From: Mesodorylaimus sp. YZB2_4
Taxonomy: Eukaryota; Nematoda; Enoplea; Dorylaimida; Dorylaimidae
Direction: 5' to 3'
NCBI GenBank assembly: GCA_030248295.1
Contig: JASANH010001028.1
Span: 186,001 to 250,000, forward strand
DNA: 64,000 nt
A program made the translations under genes and the position numbers. Below the pieces are notes generated by a model. The model worked only from the letters and a program-made list of their open reading frames with translations. It had not been told where the DNA came from and searched no databases. This document shows, piece after piece, positions 35,701 through 46,987 of this stretch (position 1 is its first letter; every line of letters begins with the position of its first letter).

Positions 35701-38700
35701 ATTTTATCTCGTTTTAGCGGGTGATCGATGACTGGGTTTTCATGTGTTTCTTTGTCGGAAATGATTTCTTGCCGCATTTGCCTTCACTGGAAATCCGGGA
35801 AGGTGCAATCGATCGATTGATCAAACTTTATAAGGACTGCGTGTACAAGACTGGGGTAAGTATTGATTTTCGATAATCTGATAGTTGTAGTGTTAGAAGA
35901 GTTATGGTTTCAGGGTTATCTAACCGACGGTGGCTTCGTGGAACTGTCACGTGTTCAATTGATAATGTCGGGTATGTATGGCAGTTTGAGTAAATATGAT
36001 TGGATAAAACATGGTTTTTTAGAGCTGGGAGCTGTGGAAGACGAAATATTTCGTAATAGACAACAAAACGAGGCGAGTGATTGTCATTTACCGGCCTCGA
36101 GTGGTTACCGGCCTCGTGGCCTGGTGGGTTAGGCGTCTGCCTCTCACGCCAGGTGCGCAGTTACGGGCGAGTGTTCGACTCGCGGGCCGGTAAATCATTC
36201 CGTGTAAAATGTGTCCCTTCACCCTCGAGTGCGCATAAGCGTTTGGTGATGTGGTAAAACATGAACATGATGAACATGATGATGAACATTTGCAGTTCAT
36301 ATTGCCTTTGTTGCTAAGTTTTAGCTGGCTTATTGGAAGTTTGAAAAAGCTTCATCTATGGGGTGGGATCTAGTTTTTGTCCAAAATTTAGGAAAGTTTC
36401 TATTTGTCGCTTTCTAATTCTCAGAAGGAGTTGGCCAAAGTTTTTAGTCAAATTCAGATTTGAAGGGCTTTTAAATTTTTCCTGTGGCCATGGTCACTCG
36501 TTATGGGAAACGAGAATCTGGTACTGAATGCAGAAATCAGAAAAGTGTTGGAATAGCGGTCGGTTACCAAAATTCTGTCACTTTTTTAGTTAGAATATCG
36601 ACGTCGAGAGAAAGAACGTCGACAACGGATGAAAGCTGCTACGGCTCCGTCGTACATTCCTAATAATGCCTTTGGACCCACGGTAAGCATTGAGTGCTCA
36701 CTTAGCCCAGAAACCTGGTCGTTTTTCCTCGGAGACGTGGTGATTGGTTTCAGGCCATCAATCGATATTCAGATACGAATTCGATGTCGGGCGGCGATGC
36801 AAGGCAGACGGCGTACGAAATGAGGATGGCCAACAAAGCCAACGAGGATGCTGCTCGGGCATTGAGGGCACAAATTGGGGTAAGATTAGGATGATGGAAC
36901 TTGAATTTAGGGTTCATGTCATGAAACCCGAAACTCTGTAAAAGACATCAAATGTTGGTATTCCTTGGAAAATCCTAGATCTTCTATTATGCGCTTTCTT
37001 GTCTTAAACTTTTGAACTTTTTTAGTCAAAGAGGTTTTTATTTGTGTTGGTTTTAGTAGTTTAAATTTGAGTGAGTCTAAATTTGTTGTTTATAAAATGG
37101 CTCTCTGATTTGAGGGACGACCAGGTACGGAGGATGGGCGACCAAGTGGAGGTGATGGAGGAGCAGTGAAAAGGAAACATGAGGAGATGGAGGAGGAGGA
37201 GGAGGAGCCGAATGATGAAGTCAGGTATGTGTGCTTGGTCGACTTTGCCAGAAGCATATTTGGGTTTACCCCTGGCTTGGTCGGCTGAACGGGCGTAAAA
37301 GGACCCTTGATCATGTCTTGCCCCTACTCTCAGACGGTGGGATCGTAAGTCAGAAAAACCAGCCTGACTATCACGGGTGCTGTTCTCTCAGGCTTCTTAA
37401 AAATTGAAGGAAATACACGTTCTTCGTCTAAGAATTTATTGACGTATCATGTGGTTTTCGATGTGGCAACATTAGCATTAGCATGTCGGCACAGAAAAGC
37501 ACTATTTAACACTGGTGGGAGTCGAACCCTCCTCGTGGATGCGTGCCTATCTGTTCAAGCTTGTGTGGTATTGTAAACTTTTGCATCATTGCAGGTTGTG
37601 GGAAGAAGGATGGAAAGAACGATATTATCAGTCGAAGTTCGAAGTGTCGGCCGAGGATACACAGTTCCGTTACAAAGTGGCTCGAGCTTACGCCGAAGGC
37701 TTATGCTGGGTCTTACGATACTATTATCAGGTACGTATTGGTGTTAGTTCGGTGTCGGCATGCGTTGTTGAGAATTGTCTGGCTGGGGTTCCCCATAGCC
37801 TCATATAACCTTGACGCTGATACGTTGTTGGCGTGCAAGTTTGGCTTTGCCTCGGATAGCCTTTGACGGAGGCTTCCGACTGCCTGTCTTCCACACTCTT
37901 CCAGGGTCCAGTTTCTATTTAGTATCCGAATTTCAACAGTTCTTGCCATTTGCATGTAACGTACACCGTACACAATTCTGGGTGGCCTGTCATCCCAGGG
38001 ATATAGTGAGGATCATGCAGGTGAAAGGAGGTGCAAGCAAGTGCGAATTAAAATAAGTTCAGGCTCTAAACGTGTCGCTCACTAATTAGAGTGTTGGAAT
38101 GTGTTTCCCTTGAGCAAGTGGCAGTGCATGTTCACTTGACTCTTGCAGAATATTCTGCCTGGTTTCGCTCTATTTCAATACGTGAGTTTATGTCGGTCAC
38201 AACAGTTTTTCAGATACAGCCTGGATGCAGTCAGCAAAACACACCTGTGAAACAGTTATGCCCGAACCCCTGAAAAGTCCCGCCCTGAGTAGAACACTGG
38301 CTTAGGCATCGCGTGGCGTAACTTAATTCCTTTGCCGTTTGGTTACACTATCTGTACTTCCAGGGCGTACCGGACTGGTCTTGGTTCTATCCGTATCATT
38401 ACGCTCCATTCGCTTCGGATTTCGTAAATCTTGGAGATTTTAAACCTGAGTTTGATGAAAATTGCCAGCCTGTAAGATGATCTTTTTAATAAATTTCTAT
38501 GCAGATGGACATTTTTCATCCTTCTAGGTCTCTCCGCTGGTACAATTAATGAGCGTGTTCCCAGCGGCTAGTCGAAAGCATCTGCCCGTAGCCTGGGCCA
38601 ATTTGATGATCAATATTGTAGGTGTGAATTTCCGTTTAGTTTTGGAATATACGATGCCTGATTTTCAGGAATCACCGATTATTGATTTTTATCCCAGTAA

Positions 38701-41700
38701 TTTCCAAGTCGATTTGAATGGGAAAAAATTCGCCTGGCAAGGTGTGGCATTGTTGCCGTTCGTCGATAGCGATCGATTAGGCGAGACGTTGGAGGAAGTG
38801 AAAGAATTTTTGAGTGATGAAGAAAGTAAGTCACGATAAAGACTGATTGGTGGCTACTAATTGAGGGGAAATAAATTCTAGTATCTCGTAATCAACGAGG
38901 CGACAATGAAATGTTCATCTCTAAACATCATCCGGCTCATGAATTTTTTGTATCGACTTATGAGAATAGCAATTTGGATAAGGATGAGGTGGGTGTAAAG
39001 TGTACTGGGATTGTTCGATGGATGGCAGGGGCAATGTAAATTATGATTTTAGATGATAAAAGAAAATAGATGGATAAAAATCGATTCGTCGATGACAGCT
39101 GGTACGTCCGGATTGATAGGTCCGGATATTGAATATGTACCTGCTGGAGGGTAAAAAGAGGTGTGATTGATTCATGCCTATATAATCTTGTCGTATTTTA
39201 GGTCTTTGAAAGCAGCGATGCAAGGATTCCCTGACATTATGAATAACCAGGCTACTGTGTAAGTCCATGGGTCCAGAGGATGAGAAGGAATTGCAATTAG
39301 CTGGGATGGGACTCAATATTTTAATTAATGAACGCTTCATCTGACGCGCGCATTTTATGTGTGTTAGGGTTCTTCCCAGTGCTGTAAAATGTTCGTTTGG
39401 TATTTACCGATCCTGATAAAAATGGGTCGGGTCCTAAAAAAGCCGGAACCTTGTTTTGACTGATGCAGCTAGCACACAGGGAAAGAGTAGCAGAAATGAA
39501 TCGTGTCATGTGTAGATGCATGAAAAGTTCCATGTTCAGATGTATGTAAGGCGGGAGGGGTGTCAAAAAGTTTGCAAAATGTCATGACCATCGAAACAGT
39601 GTATTGGTGATTCTGTAGCACTGGCTGTATAGGGCGCAATAGAAACATGAGATTGCTTGCCTTACTTTGCGCAAAATTGAAGGATGATTCGGTGGGTCAG
39701 TGAACAAGGTAGAGAAAGGTTTTTTCTACAATGTTGTCGCCGAAATCAATCCTTGTTTTGCTAAAAGTTTTGAGGAAAAGGGGGCCGTTGCGTGTTTGCC
39801 TTGTGTGCCTTGAGGTTTTGGTTCCCAGCAATTCAGCGAAGATTGTGGCGGGTTTTGCAACCATGCCTGGCAGGCGTAGGAGAGAGTGACCGATGGGACA
39901 AAAATTCCGACTGGAGTAGGCAAGTCTTACGACGATACCAACGGCTGAAACATCAACCCGAGAGGTTGACGTCTCCCAGACAGAGGAGAGTATTGTTTCC
40001 CTCTCCCACTCGCCATGGCCTGCCGGCAGAGGGTTACACTTTCGAGGTAGGGCAGCAGTAACGATAACTAGTCCCAGATGTTTCAGGGTTCTCTATCGCG
40101 ATCCTGACTTCGCACGGTCTCATCGATTTAGCTCAGCCCGCCTGGAAGGTGCTGTTGATCCACAACCGACATTGAAGCCGAAACAGTGGGATGATAGCAG
40201 AGGAGATCGATATCGACCGATGATCGGATTCAGTCGTGATGTGCCAAGGGCTGAGATGGACGTTGCTGGGAAGAGGATGCTGCGGTACGTAACTGTTGTG
40301 TACAGTATTTTGGTGGATGCTGGGCCAGGTCCGACCGATATATCAGTTGACCGATAATATCAGCCGATAATTGCGTTATCGGTTATCGACTGATACCGAT
40401 AATTTGTCCTGTCGATAATGTAGATTTCCCTGTCAATGAGAGCTTTAAGCGTGTGGCCTGTTGATAGCGATTACGACGAGGAGCAAGGAGCTACGGACTC
40501 TGGATCAAAGAGTTCAGTGCCCAAGATAAGTCTTGGGGTAAATCACGATCATCATGATCATGGCTTGTCTTGAAGGGATGCCCGCAATGGCATCAAATCA
40601 GTTTACACTGAAAACAGCTGGCTGCCTGTGAGTGGCATATGCTAAGGTTAGGGACGGTGATAGGGCCTGATCCTGTATTGTTACTTGCATGCTTCTCTAC
40701 GTATTATTATACTGTATTGTATACTCAGAAGCAGCAGAATCCTTCGGGCCCCCTGGCACAACACAAAACAGGTTAGTCTGACTCAAAAAGAGGCAATGAC
40801 CACAAATTATCACTGTAGTCCTACCGTTCGGCCCTTGGGTGGAATTTTGGTGACAGGTTTGGTCTTCCCCCATTCGGAGTCAGGGATAGGGACGGTAATG
40901 GCCTTCAGGGTCTTTTGGGGCTGGAGGTAACCCCGATGGTGACAAAAGAAAAGCTTGCGGACTGTCGAAGTCCGTCTATTTGCTTATTTCTTTTCTTGAC
41001 ATGTTCTAAAATTTTCATGAAGTTTTCCTTGCATTGAAACCATTTCTTATGAGCATAACCATCTCACGACATTGCGCAAAATGCTGACACTACTGTATGT
41101 TTCGTGGGTATTTCGTTCATCTGGACACGGAATAGTGTTCGAGGGTGAATCCCTGACGCATGTTTTTCGGGGTCGGGCCCCCAGGCGAACACTACAATAT
41201 ACGGTAGTCCTCAAAAAGTTGTGGCAGGATCTGCTTTTTATATTTCGCTCATTATTCCTACCTAGGGTGTAACAAAATAAGTTTTAGACGGTTCTGGGTC
41301 TCACGCAAGCTTCCAGGGTGTGCATGCGCATGATTCACCTCCTCATTTAAGATAGTAGCGAGCAAAATCTAACTAATATTTTAATTTAAATAAATGAAGC
41401 TTTGCTTGTTCATGAGTTGCGGTGCCCTTTTTAACGTTAGTGCGCTTTTAAATGATTGGCTACCGAGTAAACAGGCGGACAGACCATTGAGTAAGTCCTT
41501 TTATTCTTGTATCCAGACCCTATCCTGCCCGCTGGGCTTAAATATTGATGTCCACCTCATAAAGGCAGTGTCTCATGGCTGGTCCTAGAGGTGTCGTGGG
41601 TTACCTCAAGTGTTCTGACATCTGCAAAGAAGAGCGAGCAAGATCGTAGTTGGGATGTTGCAATTTAGTCTTTGGGCTTCCAGAATGATTCTAATTGGTC

Positions 41701-42405
41701 TTTAAAGGAAGCCTAGCTTGCGAAATTCAAACATTGCATGGGGATCTGACTAAAATTCAAATTTCACGCCCTAAAATTCGAAGTTTTTAATCGTTAAAAA
41801 TATTGGTTTTATCGGCCGATAATTGCATTATGGCTATCGGTTATCGGCGGATACCAATAATTGCCTTATCGGTCGGACCTGGATGCTGGGTCCTGTGTTT
41901 AGCTACTGAGGTTTATTTTGATCAGTGCCACTTATTTGTGATTTCAGGGCTGGTCTCGGCGGTCAGGGTCATCAACGATTTCCGAGTGATCCCCAGAGTA
42001 AGTTGTTTTGGGGTGGTATGTATTGGTCTTATCTAATGTGGCTTATCGGCAGGATACGGGCACGATAATCGATACAGTAATCAGGGTTACGATCGACGAA
42101 GGAATGATCGCTATGAACCGTATCCTCGCGGTGGTGGTAGTGGAGGGTGGCAACATCAGCAGCAGCAGCAGGCATGGCATCACCAGCAGACGTATTACGG
42201 AGGTGGTCAAGGTGCGTCGTATGGTGGTGGGTATGGACAGGGACAAGGTGGTCGACCAGATCCTCATCAGTATTGGCAGCAACCGCCACCGCAAGGACGC
42301 GGGCAGTTGAATCAAGGCCAGGGACAGCAACACAGGAGTTCCTATTCGCAACAACCCTATCATCAGAATGGACGAGGCAGACCATCGGCGTCAGATTACT
42401 TCTGA
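32798..42405 (+). CDS. XRN2: 5'-3' exoribonuclease 2, complete, 22 exons
   Basis: Nuclear 5'-3' exoribonuclease, known for transcription termination and rRNA/snoRNA processing. Exons in my model: 32798-32872, 32952-33079, 33223-33508, 33610-33823, 33882-33989, 34374-34549, 35718-35855, 35914-35971, 36023-36072, 36590-36682, 36754-36879, 37115-37224, 37595-37730, 38364-38471, 38528-38617, 38669-38825, 38882-38988, 39053-39150, 39202-39258, 40087-40284, 41948-41997, 42053-42405. Phases agree throughout and give 971 residues (human about 950). It starts [19 protein letters not shown]. Acidic active-site blocks are [37 protein letters not shown] and [15 protein letters not shown]. The CCHC zinc knuckle (about 264-277), which XRN1 lacks, marks it as XRN2. 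Then come an acidic KRKHEE linker, [11 protein letters not shown], the [17 protein letters not shown] block and a Gln/Gly-rich tail. Exon 9 uses a GC donor. Introns 8 and 15 are 51 nt. Several introns hold mobile elements. Confidence 0.95.
34644..35635 (+). mobile_element. hAT-like element in XRN2 intron 6 (copy 1)
   Basis: A 992-bp element has ends CCAGGTCCGCCCGATA and TTATCGGTCGGACCTGG, which are inverted repeats, followed inward by repeated ATCGGCCGATA motifs. It is flanked by TCTTTGAC (34636-34643) and TTTTTGAC (35636-35643), an 8-bp duplication with one mismatch. The sequence parallels copy 2 at 40325-41882 (for example ACTCTGGATCA.AGA, ATTTCATTGATTATACC, CATGCGCATGATTCACCTCC). No transposase is visible. 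Confidence 0.85.
36105..36300 (+). mobile_element. SINE family C in XRN2 intron 9
   Basis: The tRNA-like head GGCCTCGTGGCCTGGTGGGT leads into TTAGGCGTCTGCCTCTCACG (A-box region) and GAGTGTTCGACTCGCGGG (B box). The body TTCACCCTCGAGTGCGCATA follows, then a tail of GAACATGAT-type short repeats (about 36262-36292). It starts about 30 bases after the exon-9 donor. A relic of its 3' end lies at 6085-6140. Confidence 0.75.
39826..40020 (+). repeat. Dispersed repeat D, copy 1 (XRN2 intron 19)
   Basis: Matches the reverse complement of 54836-55020: GCCTGGCAGGCGTAGG, GGCAAGTCTTRCGAC, CATCAACCC, GGTTGACGTCTCCCAG. The type of element is unknown. The length and paired copies suggest another SINE. Confidence 0.65.
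40325..41882 (+). mobile_element. hAT-like element in XRN2 intron 20 (copy 2)
   Basis: A 1558-bp element has ends CCAGGTCCGACCGATATATC and TTATCGGTCGGACCTGG, flanked by a perfect 8-bp direct repeat ATGCTGGG (40317-40324 and 41883-41890). It is the same family as 34644-35635, but about 560 bp longer in the middle. Subterminal ATCGG/CCGAT motifs are numerous at both ends. No recognisable transposase frame is present. Confidence 0.9.
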
Positions 42406-43103
42406 TCAAAATTTTTGAGGTCATTCGAATCAGAGAGATGAGTTTTGGATTTTAGTGCAGTTGGCTTGGTTTTGTTGGATTTGAGTTGGTTTCAGTTGGA
42501 GTATGCATGCCGACCGGCGTAATCTATGTGCGGGATGGATTGGACTGTTTTGAGCATGGTCGGCTGTAGAGGGATCTTTTCAATTTTATGTTCCGTTTTG
42601 TAAATGAGTTGAAAGAAGATATTGTGCGCATTCGGCTAGATGCAGTTGTTGCACACAAAAAAGTGCGCTGGCGCAACGCGGGGCGTTGACGACTCGTTTC
42701 TAAAATGAGCATGGGTTGTGTTTTGAAAATTCGGCTCACGAAGCAAAGAATGCCAGGCAGCTGGGTGGATGGAAGAACTGGTTTTGTGATTATTTCACAA
42801 AAGAGTGATTGATGGTGCTACGCTTGAGTGGCGAGCAGCAGACCGTTAAAAGGCAGGTTAATATGGTGAACTAATGTCAGGGTGATAGGCGATCAAGGTG
42901 GAAGTTTGCTCGTCAATGCATCCGATCATGGCACCCAATGCTGCATTTTTGGTTAGTCTAATTGGTAAGTAGCATGTGGGGCTATGGAACCTGTGCAAGT
43001 GAGAAGTCAGCTGGTCAAAGGGGATGCGGGACTGGTAAAGTACGTATGACCATGCTCACACAAGTACTTAACCTGATAAGTCACTAATAGACTCTTGGAG
43101 TAG
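42406..43103. other. XRN2 3' flank
   Basis: The 3' UTR of XRN2 should begin here. No canonical AATAAA is seen in the first 900 bases, so a variant signal is probably used. No other gene is recognised. Confidence 0.45.
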
Positions 43104-43176
43104 GCCCAGTTAGCTCAGTCGGTAGAGCGTTAGGCTTTTAACCTAAATGTCGTGGGTTCGACCCCCACACTGGGCG
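43104..43176 (+). tRNA. tRNA-Lys (anticodon UUU)
   Basis: A 73-nt cloverleaf: acceptor GCCCAGT pairs with ACTGGGC, D stem GCTC/GAGC with loop AGTCGGTA, anticodon stem TTAGG/CCTAA with loop CTTTTAA giving anticodon TTT, and T arm GTGGG-TTCGACC-CCCAC. The discriminator is G. No intron. A- and B-box promoter elements are intact. Downstream TTTTGATTTTT can serve as a Pol III stop. Confidence 0.97.
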
Positions 43177-43537
43177 ACTCTTTTGATTTTTCACTCATGG
43201 TCCCACTTTTTACAGTTTGAATTTCGCGCTTCTGAAATTTGAATGTTTGATGTGCACGTTTTGTACTGTAATTAGAATTCCAAACCAAGTTTTGATGTAA
43301 AGTTATTGGTGACGAGACACTGATATATGTGAGCTTACTTGTGAGCGGTGTGCAAGAATAAACGGGGAGAGAAGTGGAAAATTAGGTAAAATTGTCAGCA
43401 GTGATCAGAAGGTACAATATTCCCCTCCTTCAAGTATTATATTCCAATACGGATTTATAAGGCCACAAGTAAAGTAATATTCTACAGAAAATATTCAAAT
43501 CCAGTTTCCTGATCACTTTAATTAAAGCAAAATTCTT

Positions 43538-43610
43538 CGCCCAGTGTGGGGGTCGAACCCACGACATTTAGGTTAAAAGCCTAACGCTCTACGGACTGAG
43601 CTAACTGGGC
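43538..43610 (-). tRNA. tRNA-Lys (anticodon UUU), inverted second copy
   Basis: Identical to the gene at 43104-43176 except in the D loop, which reads AGTCCGTA instead of AGTCGGTA. The change removes one of the two near-invariant guanines (G18/G19) that dock with the T loop and also touches the A box. All stems and the TTT anticodon are kept. It may therefore be a weak or failing copy. The two genes face each other with 361 bp between them. Confidence 0.9.
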
Positions 43611-45095
43611 CACTCCATGCGCAATTTGACGTCTTTGTGAGAAAATGAGGCCTCGTGGCAGCCACCTTAGAGGTACGTATATCACATGCGTGCAGGCCCT
43701 GGCTTCCCATTCTGGTCGTCCATGAGTAGGCGGGCAGTGTACCGCGCCACAAGGAACCATGCATCTGGGTAATGCGCTTGTACTGTATGGCTTGTAAGCT
43801 ATACACTCATCTCAAACCCAAGCTGCTCCTCCCCAACCCTCCTCCCTGCGCCGACCCGGCTGACGCACAGCGGGCCGTGAACCAATGCACAGGGGTCGTT
43901 ATCTGGCCAGATGGCGCCTTGTTTATTATCCCTCTCCCTCGTCAGTTTGGTTTGGAGCGAGTCTGGATACTGCTGTATTTTCCACAGCATACCTATGTGC
44001 CTATAGGAAATCAGGGATCGCAAAAACTGGAATTCTGAAAATAGGTTTTACTGCCGCTTGCAGAACTTGCTCCACGGCTAATTTTAAATAGGTTTCCCGA
44101 TTAAACTTCTCCAAACAAAAAATCTGAATGCCATGAGTGCGGGGGCAGAGCCATGGCTGCACTTTTGACATGGCATTCAACTTTTCAAGCAACGGGAAGC
44201 AGCTGAGTCGTGTGTCGAGCCGATGGCCATGGCCGCACTCTACTCATTGATTTTGAGATGTGGGGAAGGGGTCATCACAGTACAATTGGCAGAAGACTAA
44301 ACTAGGAGTGCGCGTCACAAATCTGCGACTTTTTGAAAACTGTGCAATGGTCTCCAAACTGGTCCCTCTGTGCCTGCTTCTTGATATCACCTGGTGCATA
44401 AAGCTGTCAGAAATTTTATGAAATTGTTCTTTCAGCCTTTGCTTTTACACAGCACACTAAAAATGGATAGATACCATGAATACTTAGTTCCCCACCTAGG
44501 AATCACTTGGTTTAGTTTTCCCTTCAGATACCCACTTCCTCCACAGCATAGTCTGGGATGACCATGCGCTGTAGCAGTATGTGGCTCAGCTCACCTCTTT
44601 GACACCCTGGCCTTGTGTTTTGGACAGACTGAGCGGTACCGCAATGTACCGCTGATTTTGTGACTGAAATAATCAGTACCCGTGATGACAAAATAAGTTG
44701 CACATTTTAATATCCCCATCAAACAAATTTTCTTCTCGGACATATTTGAAATAATCTTAAATAGGCATAGAGATCAAAGCCTCTTTCAATGCCAAAAACG
44801 ATTCCTCACAGTTACTATCCCAGACGAACTTCTGGTCCTTACACGTCAACTGATCCCCATCAAACAAATTTCCTTCTCGGACCTATTTGAAATAATCTTA
44901 AATATTCAAATAAATATATAAAATATTCAAATAATCGTAATAATATTCAATTCATACTATTCAAAATAATCGTAAATATTCAAAAAATATCCACTGGATA
45001 TTATTTGAATATTTACAGTAACAACTGCCTGCTGAGCTCATAAAATGCCGCTAACTTTTGAAGAGACCCTTCATTTTCTCCTTCAGCCGCTGTCT
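43611..45095. other. Intergenic with a 52-bp duplication and AT-rich repeats
   Basis: No gene recognised. A 52-bp segment starting ATCCCCATCAAACAAATTT occurs at 44712-44763 and 44853-44904 with three or so differences. From 44895 to 45010 follow degenerate ATATTCAAATA units and their complements. Confidence 0.55.
44712..45010. repeat. Direct 52-bp duplication plus AT-rich array
   Basis: The two 52-bp copies share CTTCTCGGAC, TATTTGAAATAATCTTAAAT and the start ATCCCCATC. The second copy runs straight into the AATATTCAAATAAT array, which contains short palindromes TATTTGAATATT. Confidence 0.65.
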
Positions 45096-45430
45096 ACATT
45101 GGGTACCAACTGATCGAGGTGAGTGGACAAGACTTCAGTTCTCGGCCATGCGGCGATGGCAACTATGACAAGCAACGATTCGAGTGTTGTGGTGGAATGG
45201 AATTGTGTCAGATTACAAAGCAGAATCGTTACAATTGTTGTGGAATCCATTGCGTCGACACTTCCACTAACATTTGCTGCGAAGAGAAATGGCCAGTTCA
45301 ACGATGCGTTGATAAGAGCAAGGATGCCGCTGAATGTTGCGGTCGGAAATGTTTCGATTCCAGATTCGAACGATGCTGCGCTGGAAATGAAATTCGTGAG
45401 GGTAGTAAAAATGTTCATGGGCCATGTTGA
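45086..45430 (+). CDS. Galaxin-like cysteine-rich exon or gene fragment
   Basis: An open frame of about 114 codons without an ATG ends TGTTGA at 45430. It holds repeated units of the type CG..YD..RFECCGG..LC, YNCCG..C.D, ICCEEKWPVQRC, ECCGRKCFDSRFERCCAG. Di-cysteines spaced about 10-15 residues apart with Tyr/Phe-Asp before them are the hallmark of galaxin repeats, known from extracellular matrix and secreted proteins. The missing start and the TTCAG just upstream (45082-45087) suggest that this is the last exon of a larger gene whose other exons were not found. It could also be a detached fragment. Galaxin assignment rests on the repeat pattern only. Confidence 0.5.
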   Translation, partial: AAVYIGYQLIEVSGQDFSSRPCGDGNYDKQRFECCGGMELCQITKQNRYNCCGIHCVDTSTNICCEEKWPVQRCVDKSKDAAECCGRKCFDSRFERCCAGNEIREGSKNVHGPC

Positions 45431-46523
45431 AATGGTTCAGCTATGGTGCGCGTATGTGTAAGGGTAGGTCGAGTGGTATGCCAGGCATAACATGCACAAT
45501 ACACTATTGCGGTACGTGCTTTATAAAGAGCTATTCTTTTCCATATGGAAGACTTGAAGCAAAAAATAGCCATCACGAACAAGGTGTTAAGACTGTGGCA
45601 CTTGGGTCTTCCATTCCACCAACCAACACGAGCAGAACCATTGGTGTCTCTACTTGAGCTAGGGACGAAGCATGATGACTCACCTGGGATCGGGATGGGT
45701 GGATTGGATTTTAAGTCCAAGTGGATAGTCATATATAAAATATGTCACAAAACCCACAGCAGCTGTAGAAGACTTTGGGTTCATCTATTATGCCTGAACC
45801 CTTCGATGTTCCATCAGCAATTAAAATTTAGCTTTTGTGGCTTGGATTAAGTGTGACCTCATCTCGGTGACGTTATATCTTAGCTGATAGAACTGTTTCT
45901 CTACACTAGTCTTTAATGAACATAAAAAGGAAGTATCCGATCGAGATAAACTAGAAAAAATTAGAAGCCAATCACGCCAAATTTGGACTAGGCAGTGGGC
46001 AATTAGAGGCAGCGCATTGAAAATAACTTTTTAATGGTTTTTATGATTTATAAACTAGTCCTGTGTCTGTTGTTGCAAAAAAAACTACTTCTGAACTTGA
46101 TGGAAGCTCTAACAAAGTCAAGTGCCTTATCGAAGGGGCTCCTGTCTACTTATTCTTTCCAGAGCTTTCGGTGACAGTGGCAGCTTGTGTGCATGACTCA
46201 CGACTCATCAATTTTCCAGAGCATGTAGAAGAAATTTGGTCCCCAGAGTTCGAACCTGAGACCCCCGCCCCCGATTGGTAGGCCTAGAAATATATTGTCA
46301 ATCGAACTACAGGTAAAGTATGAAGCACCGAAATTCGCCCATTTCTATTCTATCGAACTGGGCTGGACAGTTTCTTGTGGGTTTTTATTCCAAAAGGAAA
46401 TAATGGCTAGGTTCCAACTGTTCGTTCGCTTGCGCCTGCTTTCGCGTCGTTCTGTACAATATACGGCCTGTTTTAACATATCCGCACTACGGTACGGTGT
46501 ACTTGTTCCAACTGCTTCCATCC
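45431..46523. other. Intergenic, no gene recognised
   Basis: A tRNA-like B-box fragment lies around 46245-46275 on the minus strand (GGTTCGAACTC). Nothing else is supported. Confidence 0.45.
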
Positions 46524-46977
46524 GAGCCGCGGTGGCACAGGCGGTTAAGGAGTTGGTCCCGCATTGCTCGGGCCAGCAACCCTGGCTGGGAGGCCGCAGT
46601 TCTGTTCCGGCTTGGGAAGGCAGTTTAGTAAGTCCGTCGCTGGCCTTGCACACCTGACTCTGGGCGACTCACCCGGGGACGGACGCCGAACGAGTAGAGA
46701 ATCAGGAAACTGGTTCTCGAACACCAGTCATGAAGGTCCCTCCCTCCTCGCCCAGTAATCCTGGGACGCTGGTGCAGGGACAGGATACCCTCTGTTGGAG
46801 GTGCTCCTAGTGGAGACACACAGATGGGAGCTGCCGTGAGACCTGGTCCTCTCACGGCCCCGCGTATATCATATCATGACTCTTGGCCGGCTGTAGGCAA
46901 AACGGGTTGGAAGTCCCACGGGGACTCTGAGGCGGCACGGGGCCCAACCCGCAAAACATTTCAAAAATTTTAAAAAT
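46524..46977 (+). mobile_element. SINE family B, full length
   Basis: The head GAGCCGCGGTGGCACAGGCG with TTAAGGAGTTGGTCCC, the middle block GGAAACTGGTTC and the 3' end CGGGGCCCAACCCGCAAAA all match the 20363 copy. Its 3' end abuts the transposon copy that starts at about 46988. Confidence 0.8.
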
Positions 46978-46987
46978 ACTGCTTTAA

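Noticed and set aside
37508-37540. tRNA gene suggested by a B-box-like GGTTCGACTCCC (minus)
   Set aside because: No acceptor or D arm can be folded around it. At best a tRNA-derived fragment.
32798-42405. XRN1 rather than XRN2
   Set aside because: The length of about 971 residues, the CCHC zinc knuckle and the [23 protein letters not shown] order match XRN2. XRN1 is much longer and cytoplasmic.
42029-42424. Minus-strand ORF of 131 codons opposite the XRN2 tail
   Set aside because: It is the complement of the repetitive Gln/Gly-rich last exon of XRN2. His/Asp/Thr-rich translation is expected from that composition.
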